DNA of 22,396 nt from an uncultured Agathobaculum sp. (GTDB taxonomy: Bacteria > Bacillota > Clostridia > Oscillospirales > Butyricicoccaceae), in assembly GCA_944380945.1 (NCBI GenBank), contig CALWJG010000005.1, forward strand, positions 1 through 22,396. Direction: 5' to 3'. The position numbers and the translations under genes are program-made. The notes under the pieces were generated by a model. That model made no database searches. It was given only the letters and a program-made list of their open reading frames with translations, and was not told the DNA's origin. Within the stretch, counting starts at the first letter, position 1. Each line of letters begins with the position of its first letter. This document shows positions 1 to 7,002 of this stretch, piece after piece.

Positions 1-1058
1 GGGGCGGCGGGCCGGTTGTTCTGCGGCGGCAGCACAGCTGCCGTCTGCTCCGCTTCTGCGGCATCCGCCGCAGCATGAATCTGCTGCACAGCCGCCTGCG
101 CGGCGGTCTGCGCCGGCGCATCCCCGTCCGTCTGCGGCGCGCCGGGCTGCTGCCGCGCCAGCGTGCGCTGCACGGAAGCCTCGATCGCGCGTGCAAACTG
201 CTGTTCGGCAAGCGCCATCTCCTCCTGCGGCAGTCCCTGCTCCTGCGCCGCGGCGCGGGCGAGCGCCTGTTCGCGGCGGCGGCGCAGCTGGTCGGGCAGC
301 AGGATGCTGCCGCCGGCGCCGGTCTGGCCGCCATTCTGCGTTTCTTTGCGGGCAAAGCCCGGATGCTCCTCCTGCCACTGCGGCTTCCAGCCGTCCCCTG
401 ACGGGGCGGCGGTGCTCCAGCTGACCGGGGTGAGCGGGGCGGCGAGCCTGCCGAGCCGCTCCTGCGAAAACGTGCCGCCCGCTTTGCTGCCGCCGGCGCG
501 ATGCGCCTGCCGCAGCGCTGCGGCTGCCTGCGCGCCGGTCAGTCGGCGGGGTGCCCGTCCGTCCCTGCGCTGCATCGTTTCCGAAGCGGCCTGCACGGCG
601 GCGCCCGCCTGCTGCCGCACCTCTGTGCCGGCGGCCTGCAGGGCGGCTTGTGCGGCGCGTCCAGCTGCTGCCTGCGGCGCGCCCAGCTGTATGTTGACCT
701 GTGTCGGGACCGGCGTATGCTCACGCACCTGCCGTTCGAGCAGGTAAACGCGCTCCAGAATGCGCTCGGCCGCCTTCCGCTGCCGCTGGTCTGCGTGCTG
801 CTGCTCTTTTTTCAGCGTTTCCAGCACGACCTTCAGATCGACGTTCAGCTGCACCGCCGGGCTTTCCCCGGACACAGGCTGCTGTTCCTCCTCCTCGAGC
901 AGGTCGAGCGGCACCTCGCGGTACAGCCCGGTCTGCCAGTCGCTGCGGGTGCGGACCTCATCGCCGAACGCAAGGGAGAGCAGCCCAAAGAGAGACAGGC
1001 CGAGCCTGTCCCTTTTCATCACTGCCATATCCGGTTTTGTTACGGCAATCGAATCCAT
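1..1058 (-). CDS. Ala/Gln-rich coiled-coil protein of the eCIS operon, 3' end missing
   Basis: Open frame of at least 352 codons that runs off the window at position 1, so its C-terminus is missing. The ATG at 1058-1056 overlaps the TGA of the preceding tube-like gene (TGATG) and has no clear SD, which suggests translational coupling; an ATG ten codons further in is an alternative. Residues 1-50 contain a short hydrophobic stretch (LGLSLFGLLSLAFGDE) and an acidic segment with LEEEEQQ. Residues about 70-115 are heptad-like and charged, probably a coiled coil. From about 130 onward it is low-complexity Ala/Gln/Arg/Gly. I do not recognise a family. The position after the tube genes is where many eCIS loci carry a LysM or hub-connecting protein, but no LysM repeat is visible, so a structural or scaffold role is only inferred. 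Confidence 0.72.
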   Translation of the reverse strand, partial: MDSIAVTKPDMAVMKRDRLGLSLFGLLSLAFGDEVRTRSDWQTGLYREVPLDLLEEEEQQPVSGESPAVQLNVDLKVVLETLKKEQQHADQRQRKAAERILERVYLLERQVREHTPVPTQVNIQLGAPQAAAGRAAQAALQAAGTEVRQQAGAAVQAASETMQRRDGRAPRRLTGAQAAAALRQAHRAGGSKAGGTFSQERLGRLAAPLTPVSWSTAAPSGDGWKPQWQEEHPGFARKETQNGGQTGAGGSILLPDQLRRRREQALARAAAQEQGLPQEEMALAEQQFARAIEASVQRTLARQQPGAPQTDGDAPAQTAAQAAVQQIHAAADAAEAEQTAAVLPPQNNRPAA

Positions 1059-1477
1059 CAGCAGCACCCATTGTAAATCAGTTCGATACGGCTGACCGCC
1101 AGCTCCGCCTGGTTGCTGTTGAGCGTCGGCCCCACATACTTCTGCAGGTACGCGCCCACGATCGACCAGACGCGCTGCGTCTCGCCAAAGCTGTCCTTGA
1201 GCATCACGGTCCCCGCCAGCGGGATGGACATGCCCTGATTGCTCATGTTCATCAGCAGCGAGACCGAGTCGATGCTGGTCACCGTGCCCTGCTCGAGCAC
1301 GAGCACCTGCGGCTTGTTCTGCTTGAAAAAGAACCGCGGGTAGTTGGTCCCGCCTTCGTTGTAGATCTCATACTCGATCTCCATATCCAGACCGGAGACC
1401 GAGGTGAATTTTCCTTCCAGCACAGCGCCTACGCCGATCAGGAGCACCTCGAAATAAGCGCCTGACAAATACGCCAT
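1058..1477 (-). CDS. third tube-like protein, short (139 aa)
   Basis: Probable tail-tube-fold protein. The N-terminus (MAYLSGAYFEVLLIGVGAVL, followed by GKFTSVSGLDMEIEYEIYNE) follows the tube pattern of a first strand, then a 'F..VSGL' turn and an acidic strand; the rest has YPRFFFKQ and a strand-rich C-terminus. It lacks the GNPG..W.L.NA.P.GY block shared by the two other tube proteins of this locus and is about 20-30 residues shorter. In Afp/PVC-type systems one tube paralogue polymerises and others make the tube-baseplate adaptor layers; this may be an adaptor. The ATG at 1477 follows AGGAGGTG, which lies within the 3' end of the previous gene (4-bp gap). An alternative is a baseplate hub connector. 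Confidence 0.75.
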   Translation of the reverse strand: MAYLSGAYFEVLLIGVGAVLEGKFTSVSGLDMEIEYEIYNEGGTNYPRFFFKQNKPQVLVLEQGTVTSIDSVSLLMNMSNQGMSIPLAGTVMLKDSFGETQRVWSIVGAYLQKYVGPTLNSNQAELAVSRIELIYNGCC

Positions 1478-1481
1478 GTCC

Positions 1482-1985
1482 TCACACCTCCTGCTGTGCC
1501 GCGCCCTCGACCGGACCGTGCGCCGCGCGCTCCATGCCGGTGATGGCGAACGTCAGGCTCTCGGACAGGACCTCGCTGCGGCTGCCGTCCATCGGCATCA
1601 GCTCATAGCCGATCGGCAGCGCGTTCTTGAGCGACCATGTCACGCCCGGATTGCCCTTGTCATCCAGCGCCACGATATTGAGCGTGCGCCGCAGGCCGTC
1701 GCTGCTGGGGCCGGTCTCCGGCCCTGCGGCGGCGGAAAAAAGCCAGTCCAGAAAATCGTTGTCCCCCACCACGCCCTTGGTCAGCGTGACCGGGGTGAAG
1801 CGCGTCAGCACGGGGATGTATTCCTGTACGCCGCGGTTGTCGTTGCCCGAGCGCGCCTGTACGGTGTCGACCTCCATTTTCACGCCGGAAAACTGGGAAA
1901 ATGCGCCGACGACCACGCCGCTGTTCTCCATCTCTACCAAAAACCGAAACGCCTTAAAAGGCTCTTTGCGCGGTTCGCCGACCAT
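1482..1985 (-). CDS. eCIS inner tube protein, second copy (167 aa)
   Basis: Phage T4 gp19-like tube protein (Afp1/Afp5 class). It carries the family features: F.F.VE near the N-terminus, a 'FSQFSGVKMEVDTV' turn, a central 'VTLTKGVVGDNDFLDWLFS' segment, then GNPG..WSLKNALPIGYELM. The same blocks occur at the same spacing in the tube gene at 2677-3156, so the two are paralogues, but they differ through most of their length. Length is normal for the family. The start is supported by GGGAGGTGGG a few bases upstream of the ATG. It lies between the DUF6760 gene and the third tube-like gene, the usual place for the tube subunit next to the baseplate. It should form stacked hexamers inside the sheath or the tube-initiator layer. 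Confidence 0.9.
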   Translation of the reverse strand: MVGEPRKEPFKAFRFLVEMENSGVVVGAFSQFSGVKMEVDTVQARSGNDNRGVQEYIPVLTRFTPVTLTKGVVGDNDFLDWLFSAAAGPETGPSSDGLRRTLNIVALDDKGNPGVTWSLKNALPIGYELMPMDGSRSEVLSESLTFAITGMERAAHGPVEGAAQQEV

Positions 1986-2005
1986 ATTGACCCACCTCCC
2001 TGTTT

Positions 2006-2185
2006 TCAGCGGAATTCAAAGGTATTCTGCTCGGTATTGCTGAGCTTTTTGTTGACGGCCGAGACCTCCCTGCACCACCGGCGGCGTTCCAGATGGTTCA
2101 GGCGCATGACCTCGTCCCGGGACCAGTGCAGATAGTACGACAGGAACGTCATCTCCTGATACATCCGCTCCTGCGGGTACAGCAC
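2006..2185 (-). CDS. DUF6760-type small eCIS protein (about 59 aa)
   Basis: Short gene found by translating the gap between the tail-assembly gene and the second tube gene. The protein reads YPQERMYQEMTFLSYYLHWS and continues RDEVMRLNHLERRRWCREVS, ending NTFEFR. The 'YP...Y.E...L.YYLHWSRDEV..L.H.ERRRW' pattern is what I know as DUF6760, a small protein of eCIS clusters encoded beside the tail-assembly protein and tube; its exact role is unknown to me. Start is uncertain: GTG at 2185, 5 bp after the previous stop, keeps the conserved YP segment; an ATG at 2164 has a nearby GGAG but would remove it. The stop is 20 bp before the tube ATG. Confidence 0.8.
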   Translation of the reverse strand: MLYPQERMYQEMTFLSYYLHWSRDEVMRLNHLERRRWCREVSAVNKKLSNTEQNTFEFR

Positions 2186-2190
2186 CAGTC

Positions 2191-2550
2191 CTAGCTCAAC
2201 AAAAAATCCAGCGGCACCTCGATCTCCTGGTTACAGTGCGGACAGGTGACCTTATATACCGGCAGCTCGGACATATTGATGCGCTGGTACAGGTCCTGCA
2301 GATACGCCAGATCCATGGTGAACAGGTTTTCGATCACCCGGGTGTTGATGCTGCTGAGCGTGCCCAGCCGCGTGATCACGCGCGAGAGCAGGATGATCGT
2401 CAGATAGCCGGAATTCTGCTGCACGCGCGGGTCGCGCAGGGGCAGGATCTCGTCCGCCGCCGTCGCCAGACGCATGGTGCCGCGGCGGTGCACGTCGCCG
2501 TTCTGGTCGACATAGCCGCGGGGCAGTTCAAACTCAAATTCAGTCTCCAT
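2191..2550 (-). CDS. phage/eCIS tail assembly protein with CxxC pair (119 aa)
   Basis: Small acidic protein beginning METEFEFELPRGYVDQNGDV with the blocks MRLATAADEILPLRDPRVQ, ILLSRVITRLG and FTMDLAYLQDLYQRIN, and a C-terminal CPHCNQEIEVPLDFLL. This is the pattern of the 'phage tail assembly protein' found between tube and sheath genes of eCIS and some contractile phages, probably a chaperone or baseplate-assembly factor. The single CxxC may hold half of a metal site or be a zinc-ribbon remnant. Start supported by AAAGGAGA 6 bp before the ATG. It is separated from the upstream tube gene by 126 bp containing two inverted repeats. Confidence 0.85.
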   Translation of the reverse strand: METEFEFELPRGYVDQNGDVHRRGTMRLATAADEILPLRDPRVQQNSGYLTIILLSRVITRLGTLSSINTRVIENLFTMDLAYLQDLYQRINMSELPVYKVTCPHCNQEIEVPLDFLLS

Positions 2551-2578
2551 AAGGGGTCTCCTTTCCTTTCAAAGGGTC

Positions 2579-2648
2579 GGAAGTGCGCGGGCGCCCTCTC
2601 AGGCGGATTCCCGCGCGCTTCCGGCCCGCCCCGGCGGAAAACCGGGGC
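2579..2648. repeat. two inverted repeats between first tube gene and tail-assembly gene
   Basis: The first tube gene ends at 2677 and the next gene starts at 2550. Within the gap there are two hairpins: GCCCCGG (2628-2634) pairs perfectly with CCGGGGC (2642-2648) across 7 bases, and 2579-2591 pairs with 2610-2622 over 13 positions with one mismatch across 18 bases. No run of T follows either stem on the minus strand, so they are not classic terminators. They could block 3' exonuclease or partly stop transcription, leaving more tube and sheath mRNA than downstream baseplate mRNA. Confidence 0.5.
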
Positions 2649-2676
2649 ATTGGCCGAAAAAACAAAACGGTTGAAA

Positions 2677-3156
2677 TCAGATCGTGGAGGCCTCGCCCGC
2701 TACGGCGCCGGGCGTATGCTCGAGGCCCTCGTGGCACAGCTCGAGCGACTGGATGGCGACTTCGCCGCCCATGCCGTTCAGGTCGGGTACGGTGTAGCCG
2801 ACCGGCCACGCGTTGATCAGGTTCCAGGACGGACCCGGGTTGCCTGCGTCGTCGATCAGGGTGATGGTCACATTGTGGCGCACCATGCCGGTCGGGGGCG
2901 CGGTGTTGGTCGGCGCGACCGAGTAGACCCAGTCGAGGAAATCGCTGTCATCCGACACGCCCCAGCGCAGGGTGACGTTGCCGAACTTGGTCAGGCCCGC
3001 GAGCTTGCGCGGGGTATTGCGCAGGTCGTCGCCCTCGCGGTACTCGACCGCATCGACCGACGAGCTCATGCCCGAAACCTCGGAAAAGCCCGCGCGGCTG
3101 ATGCCGTCGATCTCGACCTGGTATCGAAATACTCTATATGGATAATTGATTGCCAT
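2677..3156 (-). CDS. eCIS inner tube protein, first copy (159 aa)
   Basis: T4 gp19-like tube protein, probably the main tube subunit because it directly follows the sheath (35-bp gap). N-terminus MAINYPYRVFRYQVEIDGIS then AGFSEVSGMSSSVD is diagnostic of the family; VTLRWGVSDDSDFLDWVYS and GNPGPSWNLINAWPVGY complete the pattern. The protein should form hexameric rings stacked as the rigid tube that carries cargo. AAAGGA lies 9 bases before the ATG. It is a paralogue of the gene at 1482-1985. Confidence 0.93.
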   Translation of the reverse strand: MAINYPYRVFRYQVEIDGISRAGFSEVSGMSSSVDAVEYREGDDLRNTPRKLAGLTKFGNVTLRWGVSDDSDFLDWVYSVAPTNTAPPTGMVRHNVTITLIDDAGNPGPSWNLINAWPVGYTVPDLNGMGGEVAIQSLELCHEGLEHTPGAVAGEASTI

Positions 3157-3191
3157 TTATGTTCGTCCTTTCTGCCAACTGTGGGCTTTTA

Positions 3192-4967
3192 TCATTCGCC
3201 GGTCGCGGTCTTCTGCGTGATGCGGAAGATCACGAATTCAGCGGGCTTGACCGGAGCGATACCGATCTGGCAGATCAGACGGCCGTTGTCGATATCATCC
3301 TGAGTCATGGTCGTCGGGCCGCATTCCACAAAGTATGCCTGTTCCGGGCTCGTGCCGGCCAGCGCGCCGTCGCGCCAGCAGGTCGCCAGGAAGGTCTCGA
3401 TCGTGCGGGTCACGCGGCTCCACAGCGTCTCGCTGTTGGGCTCAAAGACGACCCAGTTGGTGTTCGCCTTGATCGATTCCTCGATGAAGATGAACAGGCG
3501 GCGTACGTTGAGGTACTTCCACAGGCCGTTGGAGCTGATGGTGCGCGCGCCCCATACGCGGATGCCCTGACCGGGCAGCGCGCGGATCAGGTTGACGCCG
3601 ATCGGGTTGAGGATGTCCTGCTCGCCCACATTGTAGTTGCAGGAGAGGCCGGTGCAGCCGCGGACGACCTCGTTGGCCGGCGCCTTGTGCACGCCGCGGC
3701 TGTTGTCGCTGCGGGCGTAGATGCCTGCCATCGCGCCGGAGGGCGGGAAGTAATCCGCGCGCTTGGCGCCTGCGTCAAACATCTGGAGCCACGGATGGTA
3801 CATGGCCGCGTAGGTCGAATCATACATATCGCGGAAGGCCGCAACATCGTTGGTCTTCTTCATTTCCATCGGCACGTCCAGGATCGCAAAGCAGCTCTTG
3901 CGGTTCTCACAGTAGCCGATCAGCGCCGCCTGTACGTCGGGCGAGGTGACGCCCGGAATCGCCAGAATGGAGACCACGCCGTTCTCCTGGAACGCCTGCA
4001 GGCCGGTGCGCTTGCCCGGGCCGTCGTCCGCGCCGATGTAAGCGTCCGGGGTGACGTTCAGGACAGAGCCGTCGCTGCCGCCCTCGAGCGTGAGGACCAT
4101 GCCCTCGCCCACGCCGGCGCACAGCTCGTACGGGGTGATGCCCGCCGCCTTGGCAGCTGCCGGTGCGGGCGCGTCTTTCTTTTCCTTATCGTCCTTGGCC
4201 GCCGGCGCAGGAGCTGCCGCCGGCTTGCCGGGCAGCACCTCCACGCAGATCAGATCGCTCTTGGCGGTCTTGACCGGCGCGTAGTTGAGCGTCTCGGGCT
4301 TGAGGGACAGGTTCTCGTAGGTCTCCACCGTATCGTCCAGATGGGCGGTGATGGTGATCTCACAGGTCCGGATGTACTTGCTCGTGCCGACCTTGGTGTC
4401 GGCGACTGCTGCGGTGCAGGGAGCGTCCAGCGTGATGACCTTGTCGAGCACGTTCTTGATGGTCGCATAGGATGCGGTCTTGCCGTCGAACAGCTCGACG
4501 ACGTCGCCCGCGTTAAAGCCGTCTGCATTCTTGAGCGTCAGCTCTGCGCCGTCGACCGCGAAGACCTGCGTCTTAGCCTTGCTGGAAGGCACGACCGTCA
4601 CGCGCATCTTCTCCGCCCACGCGCCCGGGTTGGCCGCGGTGATCCGGAGCACGCCCGTGGTCAGGCTGGCGGCCTTGGCGTCGCCCGGCACCGCGCGCAT
4701 GATGTACGCGCGCGAGCCGCCGTTTGCAAAGAACTGCTCAACGGCATAGGGCAGGTAACGCGCATCGCCGTAGCCGGCTTTGCTCAGATAACCGCCGTAC
4801 ATACGGGTGTAGTCGGCAAAGCTGGTGACCAGCTGCGGCTGGCCGATAACGGGACCGCGCTCAGCCAGACCGACAAAGCCGGCCGTGCTGGTGCTGACGC
4901 CCTGCATCGGGGTAGCACCGGAGTCATACTCCTCCACATACACACCTGGGGACAAATATTCTGCCAT
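3192..4967 (-). CDS. contractile sheath protein of the injection system (591 aa)
   Basis: Tail sheath protein (T4 gp18 / Afp2-4 / PVC sheath family). The N-terminus (MAEYLSPGVYVEEYDSG, then STAGFVGLAERGP) and C-terminus (GLWKYLNVRRLFIFIEESI, later TNWVVFEPNSETLW and AEFVIFRITQ) are the conserved parts that join neighbouring subunits. Residues about 145-280 form a variable surface insertion; within it, about 247-275 is a low-complexity Ala/Pro/Lys/Asp stretch that looks like a flexible linker. Only one sheath gene is visible, whereas Afp has three. The start is set by the conserved N-terminus, but the only strong SD lies about 47 bases upstream and appears to be brought close by a hairpin (separate entry). 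Confidence 0.96.
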   Translation of the reverse strand: MAEYLSPGVYVEEYDSGATPMQGVSTSTAGFVGLAERGPVIGQPQLVTSFADYTRMYGGYLSKAGYGDARYLPYAVEQFFANGGSRAYIMRAVPGDAKAASLTTGVLRITAANPGAWAEKMRVTVVPSSKAKTQVFAVDGAELTLKNADGFNAGDVVELFDGKTASYATIKNVLDKVITLDAPCTAAVADTKVGTSKYIRTCEITITAHLDDTVETYENLSLKPETLNYAPVKTAKSDLICVEVLPGKPAAAPAPAAKDDKEKKDAPAPAAAKAAGITPYELCAGVGEGMVLTLEGGSDGSVLNVTPDAYIGADDGPGKRTGLQAFQENGVVSILAIPGVTSPDVQAALIGYCENRKSCFAILDVPMEMKKTNDVAAFRDMYDSTYAAMYHPWLQMFDAGAKRADYFPPSGAMAGIYARSDNSRGVHKAPANEVVRGCTGLSCNYNVGEQDILNPIGVNLIRALPGQGIRVWGARTISSNGLWKYLNVRRLFIFIEESIKANTNWVVFEPNSETLWSRVTRTIETFLATCWRDGALAGTSPEQAYFVECGPTTMTQDDIDNGRLICQIGIAPVKPAEFVIFRITQKTATGE

Positions 4968-5025
4968 GTTTTTGCTTCACGCCTTAGTGTTGGCTGGGGG
5001 CCCGGTCGTGAAGCTCCCCTCCTTT
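4968..5025 (-). promoter_or_regulatory. structured ribosome binding site of the sheath gene
   Basis: On the minus strand the strong SD AAAGGAGGGG (5025-5016) is followed by GCTTCACG (5014-5007), a 25-base loop, and its exact complement CGTGAAGC (4981-4974), then AAAAAC and the sheath ATG. Unfolded, the SD is too far from the start to be used; with the 8-bp stem formed it sits about 7 bases away. A weak AAGG at about 4986 is the only nearer alternative. Hairpin-shortened spacers are known, for example at T4 gene 38. A TACAAT at 5035-5030 could be a -10 box for a transcript beginning almost at this SD, but no good -35 accompanies it. Confidence 0.5.
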
Positions 5026-5061
5026 CTGAATTGTACTGGGTCTGCTTCTATTTTCGCGGAT

Positions 5062-5109
5062 GTTTGAGAAATAAACCAGGCCTCGGGTCGCCCGGTTTAT
5101 TTCTCAAAC
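5062..5109. repeat. perfect 16-bp inverted repeat upstream of sheath gene
   Basis: GTTTGAGAAATAAACC (5062-5077) is repeated exactly inverted at 5094-5109, with 16 bases between; after one mismatch three more G-C pairs extend the stem (79-81 with 90-92). It is AT-rich against a GC-rich background and lies between the YbjN-like gene (stop at 5133) and the sheath gene. No T-run follows on either strand. It could be an attenuator separating regulatory genes from structural genes, a processing site, or a protein-binding site. Confidence 0.6.
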
Positions 5110-5132
5110 CCGATCCCGCACATGATAATTGG

Positions 5133-5531
5133 TCACGGCGTGCGGCACGCCGCCTGTATCCCGCCCCAATAGCGGGCCATGACCGCAGCGCTGTATTCCA
5201 GCGTTTCCGCCAGCCGCTCTCGCGCGCCGTAGGGGTCGCGCAGGTCGGCACGGATGCGGAAGGTCGGCGCGTCGCCGTCCAGAAACATCGCGCCGCGCGT
5301 CAGCGCGCCGTTGGCGCTATCGCAGGCGTCGAGCGCCGCCGTCCGGTCGCACACGGACAGAGGATAGCGGCTGTACGCCAGCACCTCGCCCGGCCTGCAC
5401 CGGCAGGCGAGCTCCCAGACCATCGCGCCCTCCTGAAAGCGGAAGCGCGTCCATTCGCCGCAGCGCTCCCACTGCACGCCGCTGTCGTCCAGCAGCGCCT
5501 CCAGCAGGCGGCGGCATTCATCCTCCTGCAT
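5133..5531 (-). CDS. YbjN-like small protein, candidate chaperone of the eCIS (132 aa)
   Basis: Begins MQEDECRRLLEALLDDSG. Its layout, an N-terminal helix, strands around 'WTRFRFQEGAMVWELACRC', a central polar region and a C-terminal helix (LAETLEYSAAVMARYW), resembles YbjN / type III secretion chaperone-like folds. The match is by layout, not strong motif, so the family call is tentative. The start is ATG at 5531, 7 bases after GGGAGGT; an in-frame GTG at 5540 lies on top of that SD and is unlikely. It overlaps the preceding gene by 14 bp. Together with the similar-sized protein at 10720-11208 it may assist cargo or sheath assembly. Codon use is like its neighbours. Confidence 0.7.
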   Translation of the reverse strand: MQEDECRRLLEALLDDSGVQWERCGEWTRFRFQEGAMVWELACRCRPGEVLAYSRYPLSVCDRTAALDACDSANGALTRGAMFLDGDAPTFRIRADLRDPYGARERLAETLEYSAAVMARYWGGIQAACRTP

Positions 5532-5934
5532 ATGGAACACCTCCCTGCGTCATCAGCCCGGACGGGCTGGCGGGCGCGGTCTGCGCCGCGGGCATCGCCG
5601 CCCACGGAGGCGGGGCCGCTGTCTGGACGGGCGCCGCCGTGATCTGCACCGGCTCCGTGCGCACCGCCTGCTGCGGCGGATACGCTGTGACGGTATCCGG
5701 CCCGCGCCCCTGCTGCGCCATCAGGTCGAGCAGGGCGCTGTTGCCGATCTGTGCGGACAGCGCCAGCACCATGGACGCCGGCAGCCGCGTCAGCGGGATG
5801 CCGGCCTGCACCGCCTGCAGGGCGTGCGCCAGCGTCTGCCGGCTGTCGTCCTGCCGGAGCGCCGGCCGGTGCAGCCTTTCCTGCTCTCTGGCCGGTTCCG
5901 CGGTCCTGACCTGTCCCTGCTCAGTCTGCTGCAT
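5518..5934 (-). CDS. small Pro/Ala/Gln-rich eCIS-operon protein with IGNSALLDLM motif (138 aa)
   Basis: Begins MQQTEQGQVRTAEPAREQ. The only ordered part is about residues 35-72, with LPASMVLALSAQIGNSALLD; this recalls the 'L.R..GN.AV..L' motif found near the N-terminus of many DUF4157 and eCIS-associated proteins, which may act as a loading or docking segment. Residues 75-138 are disordered, rich in Pro, Ala, Gln and Thr. The ATG at 5934 lies 6 bases after GGAGGAGG, whereas the ATG at 5940 touches that SD, so 5934 is preferred. It overlaps both neighbours (14 bp each side), evidence of one transcript. Function unknown. Confidence 0.75.
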   Translation of the reverse strand: MQQTEQGQVRTAEPAREQERLHRPALRQDDSRQTLAHALQAVQAGIPLTRLPASMVLALSAQIGNSALLDLMAQQGRGPDTVTAYPPQQAVRTEPVQITAAPVQTAAPPPWAAMPAAQTAPASPSGLMTQGGVPYAGG

Positions 5935-6973
5935 GGCCATCCTCCTCCGCGCCGGGCGTTTCCGGCGCATCGCCCGCCGGATCGTCCGGCGGGACGGGCG
6001 TGTCGTCCGTCTGGCTGACCGCCTCGACCAGCTCATCGACAAAGCCGGGCGTCTCAAACAGGGTCAGCGCTTCGGTCGCCCGGTCGGCGATGAAGCGCAG
6101 CTTGCTGATAAATTCGTTTCGCATCTGGTTTTTCTTGCTGATGATCGCCTGCGCCCGTACGCAGGCGTTCTGCAGCAGATGCCGCTCGCCGGCGTCCGTG
6201 CTCTCGCGCAGGCGCGCGCCGTACTGCTCGAGCAGGCTGCGTTCGCGGCTGTCGTCCAGAAAGGGGTACATCTTCCGGAGCGTCTGCGCGCCGCCCGCAC
6301 TGCCCATATCGCTTTTGCCGGCTGCCAGATCCGCCATGGATTCCACCATCTGCCTTGCGTCCGCCAGCGTATCGACCACCAGACCGACCGCACTGTCCGC
6401 AAAGCCGCGGTTGAACACCACGTTGTCCGGCCCGTGGCCGGGGATGACGCGCTGCTGCGAGCCGCCCTCAAACAGGCGCCGCTGCTGCTCCCGGACCGGC
6501 TGGGACTGGCCCACCGTGCGCCTGAGACAGGAGACCAGCATCATCTTGCCGGTCCCGCCCATCACGGCGGCGGAAAGCGTCCCGCGCTGGAAGGCGGTTT
6601 CGGAAAACCGCCGGATCATATCCTGATTATCCGGGTAGCGCATCTGATAGAGGTTTTTGGAATTCGTCGGATCGGGGTGCTGCCGGTCGCGCTGCGCGCC
6701 GGTCTGCGGCCCGGGCTGGCTGCCCGCCGGCCGCTGTTCGGTCTCCTCCGTGCGGGAGAAGCCGCCGAGCGTTTCCCCGGCCAGCGCGGCCGCATGGCGG
6801 CGGCCGATCTCGTCAAAGGTCTGCTGAAAATCCTCGGTGATGTGGTAGAGCGGATCACGGTGCGAGAAGAACTCGCTGCCCGTCGCCCAGGCCAGCTGCC
6901 GGCGCACGTCCTTTTCGGTCGTTTTGGGCGGGCCGTCCTGCCGCTGCCTGCGTTTTTCCCAAGTGCGCTGCAA
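5921..6973 (-). CDS. unrecognised eCIS-operon protein (350 aa), TTG start
   Basis: The protein starts MQRTWEKRRQRQDGPPKTTE. The frame is open well upstream, but that part is a shadow of the receiver-like gene in another frame. AAGGGGG lies 8 bases before a TTG at 6973, giving the start used here; a GTG nine bases earlier is too close to the SD. Parts seen: basic N-terminus; residues about 25-70 with TGSEFFSHRDPLYHITEDFQ; a polar Gln/Pro linker about 75-105; a helix-rich body with FSETAFQRGTLSAAVMGGTG and HLLQNACVRAQAIISKKNQM; and an acidic, probably disordered tail. I recognise no family. Position before sheath and tube suggests an accessory or assembly factor. Confidence 0.72.
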   Translation of the reverse strand: MQRTWEKRRQRQDGPPKTTEKDVRRQLAWATGSEFFSHRDPLYHITEDFQQTFDEIGRRHAAALAGETLGGFSRTEETEQRPAGSQPGPQTGAQRDRQHPDPTNSKNLYQMRYPDNQDMIRRFSETAFQRGTLSAAVMGGTGKMMLVSCLRRTVGQSQPVREQQRRLFEGGSQQRVIPGHGPDNVVFNRGFADSAVGLVVDTLADARQMVESMADLAAGKSDMGSAGGAQTLRKMYPFLDDSRERSLLEQYGARLRESTDAGERHLLQNACVRAQAIISKKNQMRNEFISKLRFIADRATEALTLFETPGFVDELVEAVSQTDDTPVPPDDPAGDAPETPGAEEDGHAAD

Positions 6974-7002
6974 GGCGTCCACCCCCTTGTCCGGATCGTT
7001 GG

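Noticed and set aside
5030..5035. TACAAT as the main sheath promoter
   Set aside because: No -35, and the start site would fall on the SD itself; only noted as a possibility within the sheath leader entry.
3150..5642. Long open frame on the plus strand across sheath and neighbours
   Set aside because: Antisense shadow of the sheath gene, which has full-length family motifs; composition is typical of a GC-driven false frame.
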